64,000 bases of DNA from Chamaelirium japonicum. Taxonomy: Eukaryota; Streptophyta; Magnoliopsida; Liliales; Melanthiaceae. The translations under genes were made by a program, and so were the position numbers. Shown here in pieces: positions 38,747 through 50,982 of this stretch. The stretch covers positions 15,427,297 to 15,491,296 of the forward strand of contig OX393549.1 in assembly GCA_947650365.1 (NCBI GenBank). Reading direction: 5' to 3'. A model generated the notes under the pieces. That model did not search any database, was not told where the DNA came from, and worked only from the letters and a program-made list of their open reading frames with translations. Each line of letters begins with the position of its first letter. Positions within the stretch are counted from its first letter, which is position 1.

Positions 38747-40703
38747 TGTTAAAATTGGATTCTCTAACCAGAGTCGCAGCGGAAGCAAAAGAAAGATCCG
38801 AAGATCATACGGTGTATATTTCATTACAATTAAATTCTACAAAACAATCTACATACAAATCTATGATCTTAGCATATGTTGCGGACACCCTAGAGGCATA
38901 CTACGATCTACGGAAGACATGCATGTATCTAGTTAGATGTTTAGATTCATCATACCTTTTGGATCTATGATTCGGAGATGATGGAACGATGAAGAACCGC
39001 AGTTGAATCGCAAGGGAAACTGTCGGATAGCAACTTGTCCTTTGCGAATTGAAGAATCCTCAAAATCTCGTCTCTGAGTGCAGGGATTACGAGCCGACGG
39101 AGGAATCCGTTGCGAAGACGATGGCGAGCAGCAAGATTTTCTCCTCCTCTTTCTCCTTTCTTTCTTCTCCTTCCTTCCTCTTCCTTCTCCCTTCTTCTTC
39201 CTCTCTTTTCCTTGACCGAAACCACAAAGGAGGAGGACTAGGGGGTCGGATTTTTGGAGGAGAGGGAGTAGAACCATAGGGCTGGCCCCTCCCCCTTTCT
39301 AATACATATAGGGCCGGTCTCCCATGGCTCCAAGGAGGCTTGGGCCGGCCCCTAGGTGGATAGGGATAAGGGGGGGGCGGTTTTTAGGGATTCCGGGTGT
39401 CTATCGTGAAGCCTGGACGAAAAGGCCCTTCACGAAAAGCGAAAAACTAAAAGAGAGACTGAGTGAGGTGCGCTACTCGGAATCGAGTTCCGTCAGCGCC
39501 TATGAGCTCCTGGAATTATTCCGCTCAATCTAAGATCCATATTCAATATGTTCTGAGCCATATTTCAGTATTTACCAAAATACCCCTACGGCTCGTAACA
39601 CACATGAATTAGGTTCTTAGGCTTCGCGCTTGCGCTCCATCATGCTACTTCGCATCCAACGTATCCAACTAGGTCGGGGAACAATTCCTATACGCAACGA
39701 CAGGGTGGAACCTTCAGGGTTCGGGATCTCTAGCTCCAACCGGATTCCTGATTAACTGTTCCGGTGACACACCGAAAGTTCCGTTAATCAGCCCTAATCC
39801 GATTAACCCGCGTAGCCACCTAGAGTGCGACGCGAGTTGAACTCTAGTGATCCTAAACTTATGTTACTCCCTCGTAACCCTGTTCTCTACTATACTCCGA
39901 TAATCCTTAGTCCCTCCTATTACTGGTGCCATGATACAACTCGAGCGGTGGAGAGCACCGTCAGATCCCAACCGATCATCTGACTAGGGTTTGATGACTT
40001 GTCATCTATAACACCACACACCTTCCGGTGCGATGCCTAGCATCCGGAACATCGTCAGTCATACTGACAACCACCAGGCCTGGGTTAACTGTGTGGACAG
40101 ATTGACTCATCAAAATGTACCCATCCAACACGTGACGTCAGATAACTTGTAGGGATTACATGTCACTCAAGCGCCAGCCGGGTAACCCAACGTACCATGA
40201 TATTGGACTATGAGAGGTCCGCACACGTTGGCACATCAAAGCACCACACAACTGGTTGGCCCAGTGAACATGGTCCCTCAGGGTTAAGGACAGATTATCT
40301 ATAGTAGTAAGATGGTTTATGCACCAGTGTCTGAATTACTGAACTGTGCACCGTCTTGGTTCCTGTTCAACACGATCATCGTGCTTGGTCAGGTGAATGG
40401 GAATCCCACATTCCCGTGGTGGAGACTTCACTACATCCTCTACCTGCCAACAACTTATTCTCGGTGAAGCGACCGGCATCACCTAAGCTGTGAACTAGTT
40501 CTAGGTCTACACAGAACTGGTCCACTGGGTCTCCCAAGCATGGATCCTCCATGCGCCTCAGTGGCCTACTGTGTTCCCTAGGGTCCTTTTATTATATGAG
40601 TATTATCATACACCAGAGTAGTATTCTAATTAAAGCAATAACCAAAGCATCTTTATTAATGTTAATACAGAAAATCCACGCTAAGGACACACGAGCTACA
40701 ACA
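38747..40703 (-). repeat. Copia A 5' LTR
   Basis: 1957 bp, starting TGTTAAAATTGG and ending GCTACAACA on the plus strand; followed immediately by the ATCGT duplication. It is the longer of the pair. Confidence 0.9.
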
Positions 40704-40764
40704 ATCGTCGGTGCCAAGTGGTGCATATCAAGTTCATCCGGGCATTGCCCGGGTTTCTTACTAG
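40704..40764 (+). mobile_element. Helitron-like unit 5, right part
   Basis: After the ATCGT duplication the unit interrupted at 31452 continues (CGGTGCCAAGTGGTGCAT...) to the hairpin CGGGCATTGCCCG and terminal CTAG at 40761-40764. The continuity across the Copia insertion confirms that it was split. Confidence 0.7.
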
Positions 40765-41105
40765 TATAACACTAAAATGGAGCCCTCTCACCCATGTTGT
40801 GACACATGGACCACTTTTGCAGGGCTAAAATCATTCGCATGTGTGAACGTAGTTCTCTCATAAATCCTATAAAAAACCTGTTATAAAGATGATAAACACT
40901 CATTCAATGACTTTTAATGGTCATTTGATATTAATTAAAAAAATCATTAGTATTATCTCTCTTTCTCTCTAACGAGCAAATCACACCCAGACGAGTCAAT
41001 CATAATTACTCCATATTGTACACTTCTTTTTCGGACGGCTGTGATGTTGTTTGTGCTAAGTGACGTGCATCAAATTCTTCAGGCATTGCCCAGGTATCTT
41101 ACTAG
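40765..41105 (+). mobile_element. Helitron-like unit 6
   Basis: 341 bp, TATAACACTAAAATGG to CTAG (41102-41105). It has the shared GTTGTGACACATGG block and a weaker 3' hairpin (CAGGCATTGCCCAGG). Confidence 0.65.
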
Positions 41106-41430
41106 TATAATACTAAAATACAGCCGTCTTTTCCGTGTTGTGACACGTGGACCTCTTTTGAAGAGCTAAAATCCTTCTCCTATGTGCAAACACAGCTCTC
41201 TTATAAATCCTAATAAAGCCCTACTATAGAGACGATAAATACCCATTCAATAACATTTAATGATCATTTGATGTTAATTAGAAAAATCATTAGTATTAAA
41301 TCTCTCTCTAACAAGTGAATCACACACCCCCAAGAGTGAATCATTGTACAATTCTTCGGATGGGTGTGATGTCATCTTCGCCAAGTGACGTGCATCATGT
41401 TCATCCAGGCATGCCCTGGTTTCTTACTAG
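41106..41430 (+). mobile_element. Helitron-like unit 7
   Basis: 325 bp, TATAATACTAAAATAC to CTAG (41427-41430). This is the last unit. It is followed by TATAATTAAC with no further ACTAAAATGG start, so the array ends here. Confidence 0.65.
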
Positions 41431-41444
41431 TATAATTAACAAAT

Positions 41445-41595
41445 TAGATCTTGCCGAGGAAATTTAGTTGTTTGACAAAAGGGCTATTGTGTTAACAATT
41501 AGAACTTTAGGGACAGATTTGGGGAAAAAAAATCGAAAGGGGTTAAGTGATTTTGAGCTAAACCTTTAGGGGGGGGGGGGGGGGGGGGTGTAATG
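41445..41595. mobile_element. Partial MITE with G run
   Basis: The right half of the 27044/52144 MITE family is recognisable (TTAAGTGATTTTGAGCTAAA ... TGTAATG). It includes a 20-bp G run (41569-41588) where the family has a short G stretch. The left terminal repeat is missing. Confidence 0.6.
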
Positions 41596-41651
41596 AAAGG
41601 CTTTATTTTTGGGAATACCTGTCCTAGTTGAGTGAGAGTGACGCCTATAAG

Positions 41652-42145
41652 TAAGGGTGCAACTTGGGTCGGGTAAAACCGAGAACCGACCCAACCTAGC
41701 ATAAATGTGTCTGGTTGGTCCGGGTATTTTGGCCAAATGGGTTTGTTGAGTTCTAAGTTTTGTGGATTCGACTAAATACGGATCGGGTAGTCCCAAACTA
41801 ACCCAAAAATTGTGAACTTATATATATTAGTGCACATATATGATAAGGTCACATATTATATATCACTTGTTGGGATGGGGGGCTACATCAAACTAGCATA
41901 CGAGTAATCATTTGTTGCTTGCTAATGTTGAACCAACTACAAAAAGAACTCACATGTGACTAAAGCCTAAAGCCAAATGTGAACCTCTAACTTACTAGTA
42001 AAGAGCCGATTGCCATTATTTTTTAGACCAACTACCGACCCGACCTTAGTGCAGGTCGGGTCGGTTCGGATCCATGCACAATTTGGGTTGGTTCAGATCT
42101 GGATTTGTTCAAACTTGAACCAACCCGACCCAAGCTGCACCCCTA
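41652..42145. mobile_element. Non-autonomous hAT-like element, GGGTGCAAC family, copy 1
   Basis: TAAGGGTGCAACTTGGGTCG ... AAGCTGCACCCCTA ends, with an 8-bp target duplication carrying one mismatch (CCTATAAG / CCTGTAAG). Same family as 53647-54193 (shared GGGTAAAACCGAGAACCGAC). Non-coding. Confidence 0.75.
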
Positions 42146-42595
42146 CCTGTAAGTGCCACTGCATAAGAGAGATGACTATTCGAACCATGCCAATTGTAGA
42201 GTGCAAAGTTTTTTTTTTCCTCTTCAAAGCCCGAGTCTTGTTTATGCTCACAGATGCACCACTTTATTTATATGATAACCTTAGGATTCAATCCTGCGAC
42301 CGCCAAGTTGTCCAACCAATACATGCTCATGTCCACATCAATATCAGTACTAGGAGATTGTTCCAACTTCTATTATCATTCCGTTTTCTCACTTGCCGAT
42401 CGATGGCATGCCGGTTAGGGGGACATGAGTAGTGATCGATTCTAGTTAAATGTGAACAGCACCCTTTCTTTAAGAATGGGTTGGGGCGGCACCGCATAGT
42501 AGCCGTCTGATACACCGCTGCGTGCATCGCATGCACGCAATGCGTGCATCAGACTAATACGGTGTAGTATCGCACGTACAGCATGCCGCATTATA

Positions 42596-42597
<2 letters not shown>

Positions 42598-42653
<56 letters not shown>
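42598..42653. repeat. (AT)n microsatellite, left flank of the foldback element
   Basis: 56-bp AT tract abutting the left end of the inverted-repeat element. A matching AT tract (43417-43438) abuts the right end. Confidence 0.95.
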
Positions 42654-42654
<1 letters not shown>

Positions 42655-42657
<3 letters not shown>

Positions 42658-43416
42658 GGATGATACGTTGCGCTGTGCGCTGCCGCGAGTAAATGAGCTG
42701 CGATTGTCAGCCGTCCGATCAAGTGTAACCAACGGCTGAAATTCACCCCCCAGAAAACAAAATCGCTGTTACTGTAGCGATTACAGTAACAGCGAATCCT
42801 GTGTGCCATCGTCCCGAGCTGAGGGGCTCTCCGGTGAACGGCTCCGACCGGCCCGACCCGACTCCGGCACCACCTTCCCTCCTTCTCCGACTCCTGCCCC
42901 GCCCGCCCTCCTTCTCCGACTGCAGATCCGCCCCGCCCTCCTCCTCCGAGTCCAGCGCCACCCCTCCCTCCTTCTCCGATGGATCGTTGTACCGAGGACC
43001 GGAGTCAGAGGAAGTGGGGTCGGAGTCGGAGAAGGAGGGCGGGTCTGGGGCCGGAGTTGGAGAAGGAGGGCGGGCCGAGGCGGGGCCGGAGTCGGAGAAG
43101 AAGGGCGGGGCATGGCCGGAGTTGGAGAAGGAGGGCGGGCCGGGGCTGGAGTCGGAGGGCGGGGTCGCTGTCGGAGAAGGAGGGAGGGGCCGGAGTCTGA
43201 GAAGGAGGGCGGGACGGGGCCGGTCGGAGCCGTTCACCGGAGAGTCCCTCAGCTCGGGACGATGGCACGCAGGATTCGCTGTTACTGTAATCGCTACAGT
43301 AACAACGATTTTGTTTTTTTGGGGGTGAATATCAGCCGTTGGTTACACTTGATCGGACGGCTGACAATCGCAGCTCATTTACTCGCGGCAGCGCACAGCG
43401 CAACGTATCATCCCTC
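42655..43416. mobile_element. Foldback / MULE-like element with ~210-bp inverted repeats
   Basis: The ends are GAGGGATGATACGTTGCGCT and its complement (ending CGTATCATCCCTC). The inverted repeats run about 210 bp inward with few mismatches, to about 42866 and 43205. They include a 13-bp-arm hairpin (42764-42793, CGCTGTTACTGTA). The core is extremely GC-rich, built of repeated CTCCTTCTCCGACTC words on the left and their complements on the right, so nearly the whole element can fold back. Long inverted ends suggest a Mutator-like element. The target duplication cannot be read because the flanks are (AT)n. Open frames here are compositional. Confidence 0.65.
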
Positions 43417-43702
43417 TATATATATATATATATATATTGTCTAAGAATAAGAGAAATAAAAGTTTTCTAAATTTTTTTGTACTTTCATTTTTTGTTTGTA
43501 AAAGTCCTGTTTTGTTGCCAAACAACATTGGTGAACAATCAAGTTACTTAAAAGTTGATTTTACATTTTTTAAAAGTTGTTCTCCTCTCGTAATTGATTA
43601 CATAAATAAGAATTCCACATGAGTTGGATCCCTCCTAGCAATGGGGTGGACTCTTTATATTTTGGCCACACATATATGGGTGTTAAATTCAATCCTTTGA
43701 GG

Positions 43703-44154
43703 TAGGGGTGGCAATGGGTCATGTGGGGTCGGGTTCGTGTCTTCTCTAGTGTTGGGTCGTGTCCAAAACCCTTAGACCCGACCCGTTTAACTAATCGTGT
43801 CTAGACCCTAAATATGGACCCGATCCGTTTATAAACGGTTAGATCCGATAAGACCTATTAGACCCATTTACCATACGGGTCTATTCGGTTGACCCGATCC
43901 GACCCAATCCGACCTGAGCCGATAAAGACCCGTTGGTACTACATACTACAGTATCAGCTTACGGGTAGACCCAACCAGACACGACCCGTTGAATTTTAAA
44001 CAGATCTTTCCGAATCTATCATGTCCAGACCCTAAACCCGGAACCGACACGTTTATTAAACGGGTCTACCGTATCAACCTGTTTACGATCCAAACCCGTT
44101 TAACCAAGACCTAGACCCGCTAATTTTGTGTCGGGTCCAGAATTGCTAGCCCTA
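43703..44154. mobile_element. Non-autonomous hAT-like element (GGGTC-rich)
   Basis: TAGGGGTGGCAATGGG at the left and AATTGCTAGCCCTA at the right. The interior is dense in GACCCG and CGGGTC words of both orientations. The flanking octamers match only partly (CTTTGAGG / GTTGGGGG), so this is a weaker call than the other hAT copies. Confidence 0.6.
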
Positions 44155-44684
44155 GTTGGGGGTTCCCGTATCGCAATGTGAACACTTGACTTAATAAAAT
44201 TTTCCGCAATCGTTTATCTAGACGGCACAATGTAGACAGTGAAAGCTCAACCTAATAGTATATTGTATAAAATTAGGCCCCATCAGCTGCCATCTTTTGA
44301 CAAACCTTATGGTATCCCTCTATTCACATTAATGCCTAGACGGGACAATGTAGACAGTGAAAGATCCCTTTTGAGATGGAGTGATCGGATCGCCGGATTG
44401 GATCATGGTGTGTCTTTCTCACCGTATCATCTCTCTTCCTTTATCATCCGATTTGATCAAATCAATCCAATTTTCCCCCATCCGCCATCCTTTATCTTTG
44501 TCAATTAAGGATAAGATCCATCCCGATCAAATCAATTCCCCATAAATTGCCCCATGTTTCACTACTCTTGTCCCTCCCTTCTCCTCCACTATAGTACCTA
44601 TCCCTTTGACTGAAACATGCCACACCCCGAGCCGCTCTTGATGTTGCAGTCGATCGCACCAATCACTGACGGATCCAGCTAAGG
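44155..44684. other. Intergenic spacer, short repeats only
   Basis: Contains two copies of GGCACAATGTAGACAGTGAA-like sequence (about 44224 and 44343), roughly 120 bp apart; otherwise nothing recognised. Confidence 0.4.
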
Positions 44685-44862
44685 CTCAATGGGGGCAAGT
44701 GCCCGAGAACGATTTTGTTCCAACCTCCTTAAAGAGGTTGGACCATCCCGCTCTCTCATTGGTCCATCTCGAGGGCTTTTGGTTATTTCACCATGATAAA
44801 CAATATGAAATGATAAACATATCCTTGGAATGGACTAATGAGAGAGAGCGGGATGCTCCAAC
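44685..44862. mobile_element. MITE, left part (split by Copia B)
   Basis: The left inverted repeat runs CTCAATGGGGGCAAGTGCCC, then CGATTTTGTTCCAACCTCCT and TAAAGAGGTTGGACCATCCC. Its complement closes the element at 44835-44862 and, beyond the Copia insertion, at 52084-52132. The intact element was about 230 bp with terminal repeats near 70 bp. Confidence 0.7.
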
Positions 44863-45980
44863 TGTTGGAAATTTAATCGTTCTAAACTAGCAAATTTAGG
44901 ATTTAATCAAATTATTAATATTAAAATTGATTAGCAAATGTTATTTTCGCAAACAAGGACAAGTCACAAATTTCTTTTAGAAATTGTTTGCCAAGGCAGA
45001 GCGGGTTCTATGGAACCGTCATTCACCTTGCCGAACTTTTCTAAAAGGGAGAAATAATCTATCTAAAATATATCTAATTATTTAGATTTCTCTATTAGAT
45101 GCAAGTCAATTATTTTAGATCTAATATTAGGACAAAAGAAGTGTTAGAAACTCTGGCCTGTGGTCGAAGCGTGCTAGGCACTGTCCCAAGAATCTTATTG
45201 TCCCCCTCGTGCGGGTCTCGTGGCAATGGTTCTCGGAGATACGGCGACCCCGGTCAGGCGACCTCCTTCTCGTCGGCACGACTCCAAGAAGGCTTTGCGA
45301 ACCTCGTGAACTTTCAGGAATCCAGCGACTCGGATAACGATCTTCTCGAATCGGGGAGGCAGCACCGCAGCAGAGACTTGGTCCCAGAGAGGGAGTCTCT
45401 TGGGAGCAAAGGGGCAGCACAACAGCACCACGATACGAGAGAATGGAAGAGGGAGAGGCAGTAGGCAGGGAGGAATTCCGATTTTCGGAGTGTACTGATC
45501 CCATGGCTGCACCGGGCCATATATAGGCCTCGGGCAGTTAATGGGAGGCTAAAAGAAGGGAGCGGTTAATGGGCTGCGATTAAGCCCATTAACCTCGCAC
45601 GTTACAGCTCGCAGCGAGCCTGTACGTAACGGCTAGCATGCAGCGCTTCTCGCGTAACGGCTAGTGTCCCAAATAGTAAATAATAAATAGTGGAGGACTT
45701 AAAAGCAAAAAACAAAAATAGGGCAGGTGCGGACCAGCCCATTTCGGAGGTGCTATCGTGTCCGGGTCCGCGGGCGCACACACACGCATCGCCCAACCCA
45801 AGCCTGGCCCGGCTCGGCACGGCACGCACGCGCGCGCGTGTGTGAGCTAGTGGAGCCCCTCCTCTAGTGTGATGACTAGTGGGGGGAAGTGGGCAAATCC
45901 TTATATGTTGGTAGGGGATTTCTCCCCTAACCGATATGGGACTAAAAGTGTATGTGGTTTTAACACACACATACCCAACA
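44863..45980 (-). repeat. Copia B 3' LTR
   Basis: TGTTGGAAATTTAATCG... to ...CATACCCAACA. The internal side is the polypurine tract. An open frame within it (45099-45464) recurs in the other LTR (51213-51578), so it is LTR sequence and not a gene. Confidence 0.92.
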
Positions 45981-48900
45981 ATCCCCCACATGTGTTTAAA
46001 ACCACTAAATATTAAATAATTAAAAAGTTTAAAATGTAAAATAAAAGGACTTTGCTGGATTCCTTATACTACGCAGTAGGTGTAGGTACCTTCCGGTTTG
46101 AACCTCCACTTAGTACAGTTGTATACATCCGTGAGGACTTGGTGGACTACGCCTTGAACCAGCCTCATTTATCGGGTTTCTACAAGTAGTACACGTAGTA
46201 CAGTTTTCGATGGTTCTAAGCGGGTTGCGCTATTAATGGCCTTGCGCAGATATCTTTTCTTGTATGTTTCTAGGGAGCAGCCCTGGTCCCAGAGTTGCGG
46301 CCTCACAACGACATACATATAGGTAAGTCCTAATAGGGGTGTGAGCAAGGCGACACCCCGTCTCATGGGTCTTGGACTTATTAAGAGTTTTACACTCATC
46401 CTACCCCTTGCTTTTAATAAGCACTGACGTCATAGGGACGAGAGCATTATTCAGTGCTCCTTATTTTCAATCACTACTAAAGTTTGTTTCTACCCATTGA
46501 ACCTCCGTGAGGTTGGGTTCCCACTGCGGTGATTTATCTTATGGGCTTAATCCCATCCCCCTCGACGATTCTAAGACCACTGTCCTAGATAGGCCCTTAG
46601 TTAGATGATCCGTCAAATTCTTTTCGGATCTAACAAAGTCTAGGGCAATTATTTGATTTTTCATCTTATATCTGAGAGATCTATGTCTCACTTTCAGATG
46701 TCGATTTATTTTCACGTCAGTGTTTTCTTGATTACATTTATCAATAGCTGATCGACAATCACAATGGATAGATATAGCCGGTAAAGGCTTTTCTATCAAT
46801 GGGATCTCATATAAAAGATCTCGAAGCCATTCTGCTTCTGTGCTAGTGGTATCTAGCGCTATCATTTCTGATTCCATGGTACTCCTAGCTATAACAGTCT
46901 GTTTGGTGGATTTCCAAGATATGGCTCCACCTCCTAGTAGGAATACATATCCGGTTGTGGACTTAATATCTATTGAGTCACTAATCCAGTTAGCATCAGA
47001 GTATCCCTCTAATACAGCTGGATATCCACTATAGTGGAGACCATATGATATGGTTCCCTTAAGATATCTAAAAATTCTTTCTAACGCATTCCAATGGGAC
47101 AAATTTGGGTTAGACATATAACGACTAAGTCTATTTACCGTGTAAGCGATATCGGGTCGAGTATAGTTTGCTAGAAAACCTAGCGATCCTATGATTTGAG
47201 CATACTCGCTCTGTAGTCTAGGAAGTCCAGTATTCTTTGTCAGATGGGTATTTAGATCATATGGTGTGGATACCGGTTGGCAATCGGGGTCGTAAAATTT
47301 CCTAAGGATTTTCTCGACATAGTGGGATTGGGATAACACTAAACCATTGTCCTTCCTAATGATCTTAGTGTTCAAAATAACGTCGGCTTGTCCTAAATCT
47401 TTCATGTCAAAGTTTTGGGACAAAAAATATTTGATATCATTTATGATTTGTATGTTTGAACCGAATATCAGAATATCGTCAACATACAAACATAAGATGA
47501 CAACATTATTACCATCTACTTTATGGTATACATATTCATCCGTTGTGTTGATATCAAATCCATAGGATAAGATAACTTCATCGAATTTCATATGCCATTG
47601 TTTTGGGGCTTGTTTAAGTCCATAGAGGGATCGAATTAACTTACACACCTTTCCCTCTTGTCCAGGTGCAGTAAATCTCTCGGGTTGGTCCATGTATATT
47701 TCCTCATTAAGGTCGCCATTCAAGAAAGCAGTCTTTACATCCATTTGATGTATGACTATCTTATAGATTGAAGCTAAGGCGATGAGGATCCTAATCGTGG
47801 TTATCCTAGCGACAGGTGAGTAGACATCAAAGTAGTCTATCCCTGGTTTTTGGGTAAAGCCCTTGGCTACAAGTCGTGCCTTAAATTTATCTATGGTACC
47901 GTCGGGTCTAAGTTTTTTCTTAAACACCCATTTACATCCTATGGTTTTACAACCAGGAGGTAAATTGGTGAGTTCCCAGGTATGGTTTTGAAGTATGGAT
48001 TGGATCTCGTTATCTATGGCTTCTTTCCAAAAAGGTGAGTCTATAGACTTCATTGCATCTGTATAGGTGGAGGGAGAGTTCTCCACCATAAGTGCATAAA
48101 AGTCATCAAAGACTTTCTCTACACGAGCACGTTTACTCCTCCTAGGTTCGGTTTGGGTTACCGGTTCAGTCTGGTCTTAAGGTTCTAATTGGACTTCAGG
48201 TTCGATCTGAGTCACCTGATTAGAACTGGAGGCCTGGTTATTGGTATTAATCCTAGTGTTGATCCTAGTCTTATAAGGAAAGATGTTTTCGAAGTATGAG
48301 GCATCTCTTGCTTCGATTATGGTGTTATTGGCTATTTCGCTTATTTCAGAGTTAAACACTAAAAAACGATTAGCGTTACTTTCTGAAGCGTAACCAATAA
48401 AGATGGCATCTACAGTCTTAGGTCCTATCTTCTTTCTTTTGTGATCGGGGATTTTTACCTTAGCTAGGCACCCCCATACTTTTAAATATTCTAAGTTAGG
48501 TTTTCTATGTTTCCATACTTCGTATGGGGTCAAGTCATTGTGTTTGAAGGGAATGCGGTTAAGGATAAAGCAGGCCGTCATTAGGGCTTCCCCCACAAGT
48601 TCTCTGGCGCTCCAGAGCTTAGTAACATGGAATTAACCATGTTCATTAGGGTCCTGTTTTTCCTCTCCGCTACACCGTTGGATTGGGGAGTGTAAGGAGC
48701 TGTGACTTCATGGAGTATTCCATAGTCATCACAGTATTCACTTAACTCATTTGAGGTGTACTCCCCTCCTCGGTCTGACCTAAGGATCTTAATGGTTTCG
48801 TCTAATTGGTTTTCAACCAGAGCTCTGTAAATTTTAAATTTACTGAGTACTTCATCCTTAGTTTTAATAAGGTATAGATGGCAATATTTTGACGCGTCAT

Positions 48901-50982
48901 CTATGAACGTTACAAAATATTTATTGCCACCTCTCGAGGTTCCCCCAGAATCACAGACATCGCTGTGAATTAATTCAAGTATATGGGAGTCTCGATCGAT
49001 GGTTTTAAAGGATTTCTTAGGTTGTTTCGCTTCTACGCATATCTCACACTTGTCGAGATTCCTGGTATCGGATTTGGGAATGATATTTAGGGTCATGAGT
49101 TTCTTAATAGAATTATAATTTATATGACCTAGTCTTTGGTGCCAAGTGACCGAAGATTCAATATTCAGAATTGTAGACGAAGGATTAAAGACATTCAATT
49201 TGAATAAACCATCACAGAGAAATCCTTTTCCAATAAAATTCATTCCCTTGGTGATTACAACTTTATTGTACTCAAATACAAGCTTATAGTACTGTTGGAC
49301 TAATAAGGACCCACTAAGTAAATTCCTCCTAATCTCTGGAACGTGATGGACTCCGCGCAGGGTCAGGGTCTTCTCCGACGTCAGCTTCAGGTCGATCCGT
49401 TCTATCCCTAGCACAAGAGCCTCAGCATTGTTCCCCATGCTTACAGCTCCTCCACCTGAGACCTGATAGGTGGAAAACAAAGATTGATCAGAGCAAACAT
49501 GAATGTTAGCTCCTGTGTCAATCCACCAATCAAATGCTTGAAAGATCATGCTAACTTCAGGGGTGAAGAGAACAGACCTGAAAGCGGTCCCAGAAGAGCC
49601 AGCTCTAGAGGTCACCATGTTGACTTGGGAGCCGGGTGGCGATGGACCATTTCTTCTTGGATTTGGAGGTGGTGCTGTCTTCTTGTAGAAGCATTGGTTG
49701 GCCATATGATTGGTCCGACCACAGACGTAGCAGCAACGCACTCCTTTCTTCTTTTGGTCCTTGGGATGGTTTGGGTTATGGTTGCTATGGTATGGCTTCT
49801 TGGTATATGGCTTAGGCTTAGGGTGGAAGGGTTTCTTCTGGAACTTAGGTCTAGGTTTTTGGAATGGCTTAGACGGTTGACCCTCTATGTTGTTGACCTT
49901 GGGTTTGGATTCAGAGGATCCCTTTTCCCTGAGCCTATGTTGCTCCTCAATTCTAATAGAGTTTAGAACTTGAGTTAGGGTTAGGTCACCTTGGGTATGA
50001 CTTAGGTGCTTAGAGAATTCAGACCAAGAAGCAGGTAGTTTATCTATAAGACAGGCTATCTGGAAGGTTTCATCAAGGGTGGAACCATTAGTCTTTAGAT
50101 GTTGGACTAGGTTCTCAAACTCATGAATCTGATCATTCATGGGTTTGGAGTCAACCATTTTGAAGCTGTTGAAGTCAGACGTTTTGAAGCGTTTTACTCC
50201 AGCATCATCTAGGCCATACTTACGCTCTAGGGTATCCCATAGGTCCTTAGGGTTTTGAATGGTATAGTAGATATCATATAGTCTATCAGATAAGGCTCCT
50301 AGGATCCTATGAAGGCCATGGTAGTTGATTTCTTCTGGGGTCCTAGTGGGAATGCCAGAAGTTAGTTCAGATTCAGGTTGTGAAGTGGAGGCTCGGGTGC
50401 GACGAGTTTGGCTAGACCCGTTGGATACTCCTGGTGCGGTTTCACCTATGGCTGACAGTAACCCAAGTGTGGTTAGCCAGAATCGCATCTGGTTTTGCCA
50501 CATCTTGAAGTTAGACCCGTCAAACTTCTCGAGTTTGGCACTAAGGGTTTCACAGTTTGGTGAGGCCATTTCGGACCAAAGTAAGGAGTTGTAATTTGTG
50601 GATTGAAAAATAAGTTTTGTCAATTTTAAAGTACACCTAGATAGATTCGACTTTTAGAAGTCCAAATGAAACTTCCAAATCCTAACGGCCAGATGGGCTC
50701 CAGGTAGGAGGTGGAGCACTAGGCTCGCTCAAATACCAAGCTACCTTGGGCAATTTAATGCCGGTTTGACAAGCCTTTCTAGACACCGTAGGCAGTGGAA
50801 TATTCCAATGACGACTTTTAGTCTTTTCTATAATCTATGCTTCTAATTTACTTTTGTAGAAAATAGTTTTGTAATTAGTAGCAACTAATAGGTAACACGG
50901 AATAACGTCTAATAGATGATCACGTAGGCTAACAGATGAATAACTTATGAACGATTAAATTATAGCAATAAGATTCTTGGAT

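Larger units (their letters stand above)
31453..40703 (-). mobile_element. Ty1/Copia LTR retrotransposon A
   Basis: Minus-strand element bounded by TG...CA LTRs (31453-33146 and 38747-40703) and a perfect 5-bp target duplication ATCGT (31448-31452, 40704-40708). A primer binding site resembling TGATATCAGAAC lies inside the right LTR and a polypurine tract AAGTGGGAGA inside the left. Parts from right to left: a long leader (36810-38746), gag (36089-36805), protease/pre-integrase (35480-35953), integrase into reverse transcriptase (34505-35452), reverse transcriptase to RNase H (33161-34249; YVDDILLIG). It is broken, with roughly half a dozen interruptions. The LTRs differ in length by about 260 bp and by a few percent in sequence, so it is of intermediate age. 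It split a Helitron unit and is younger than the array. Confidence 0.9.

Noticed and set aside
42743-43444. GC-rich frames of 164-213 residues on both strands
   Set aside because: They follow from the stop-poor, palindromic GC-rich core of the foldback element and have mirror-image compositions; no conserved domain.
45099-45512. Repeated 121-residue frame, also at 51213-51578
   Set aside because: The same frame appears in both LTRs of Copia B, so it is LTR sequence, not a gene.
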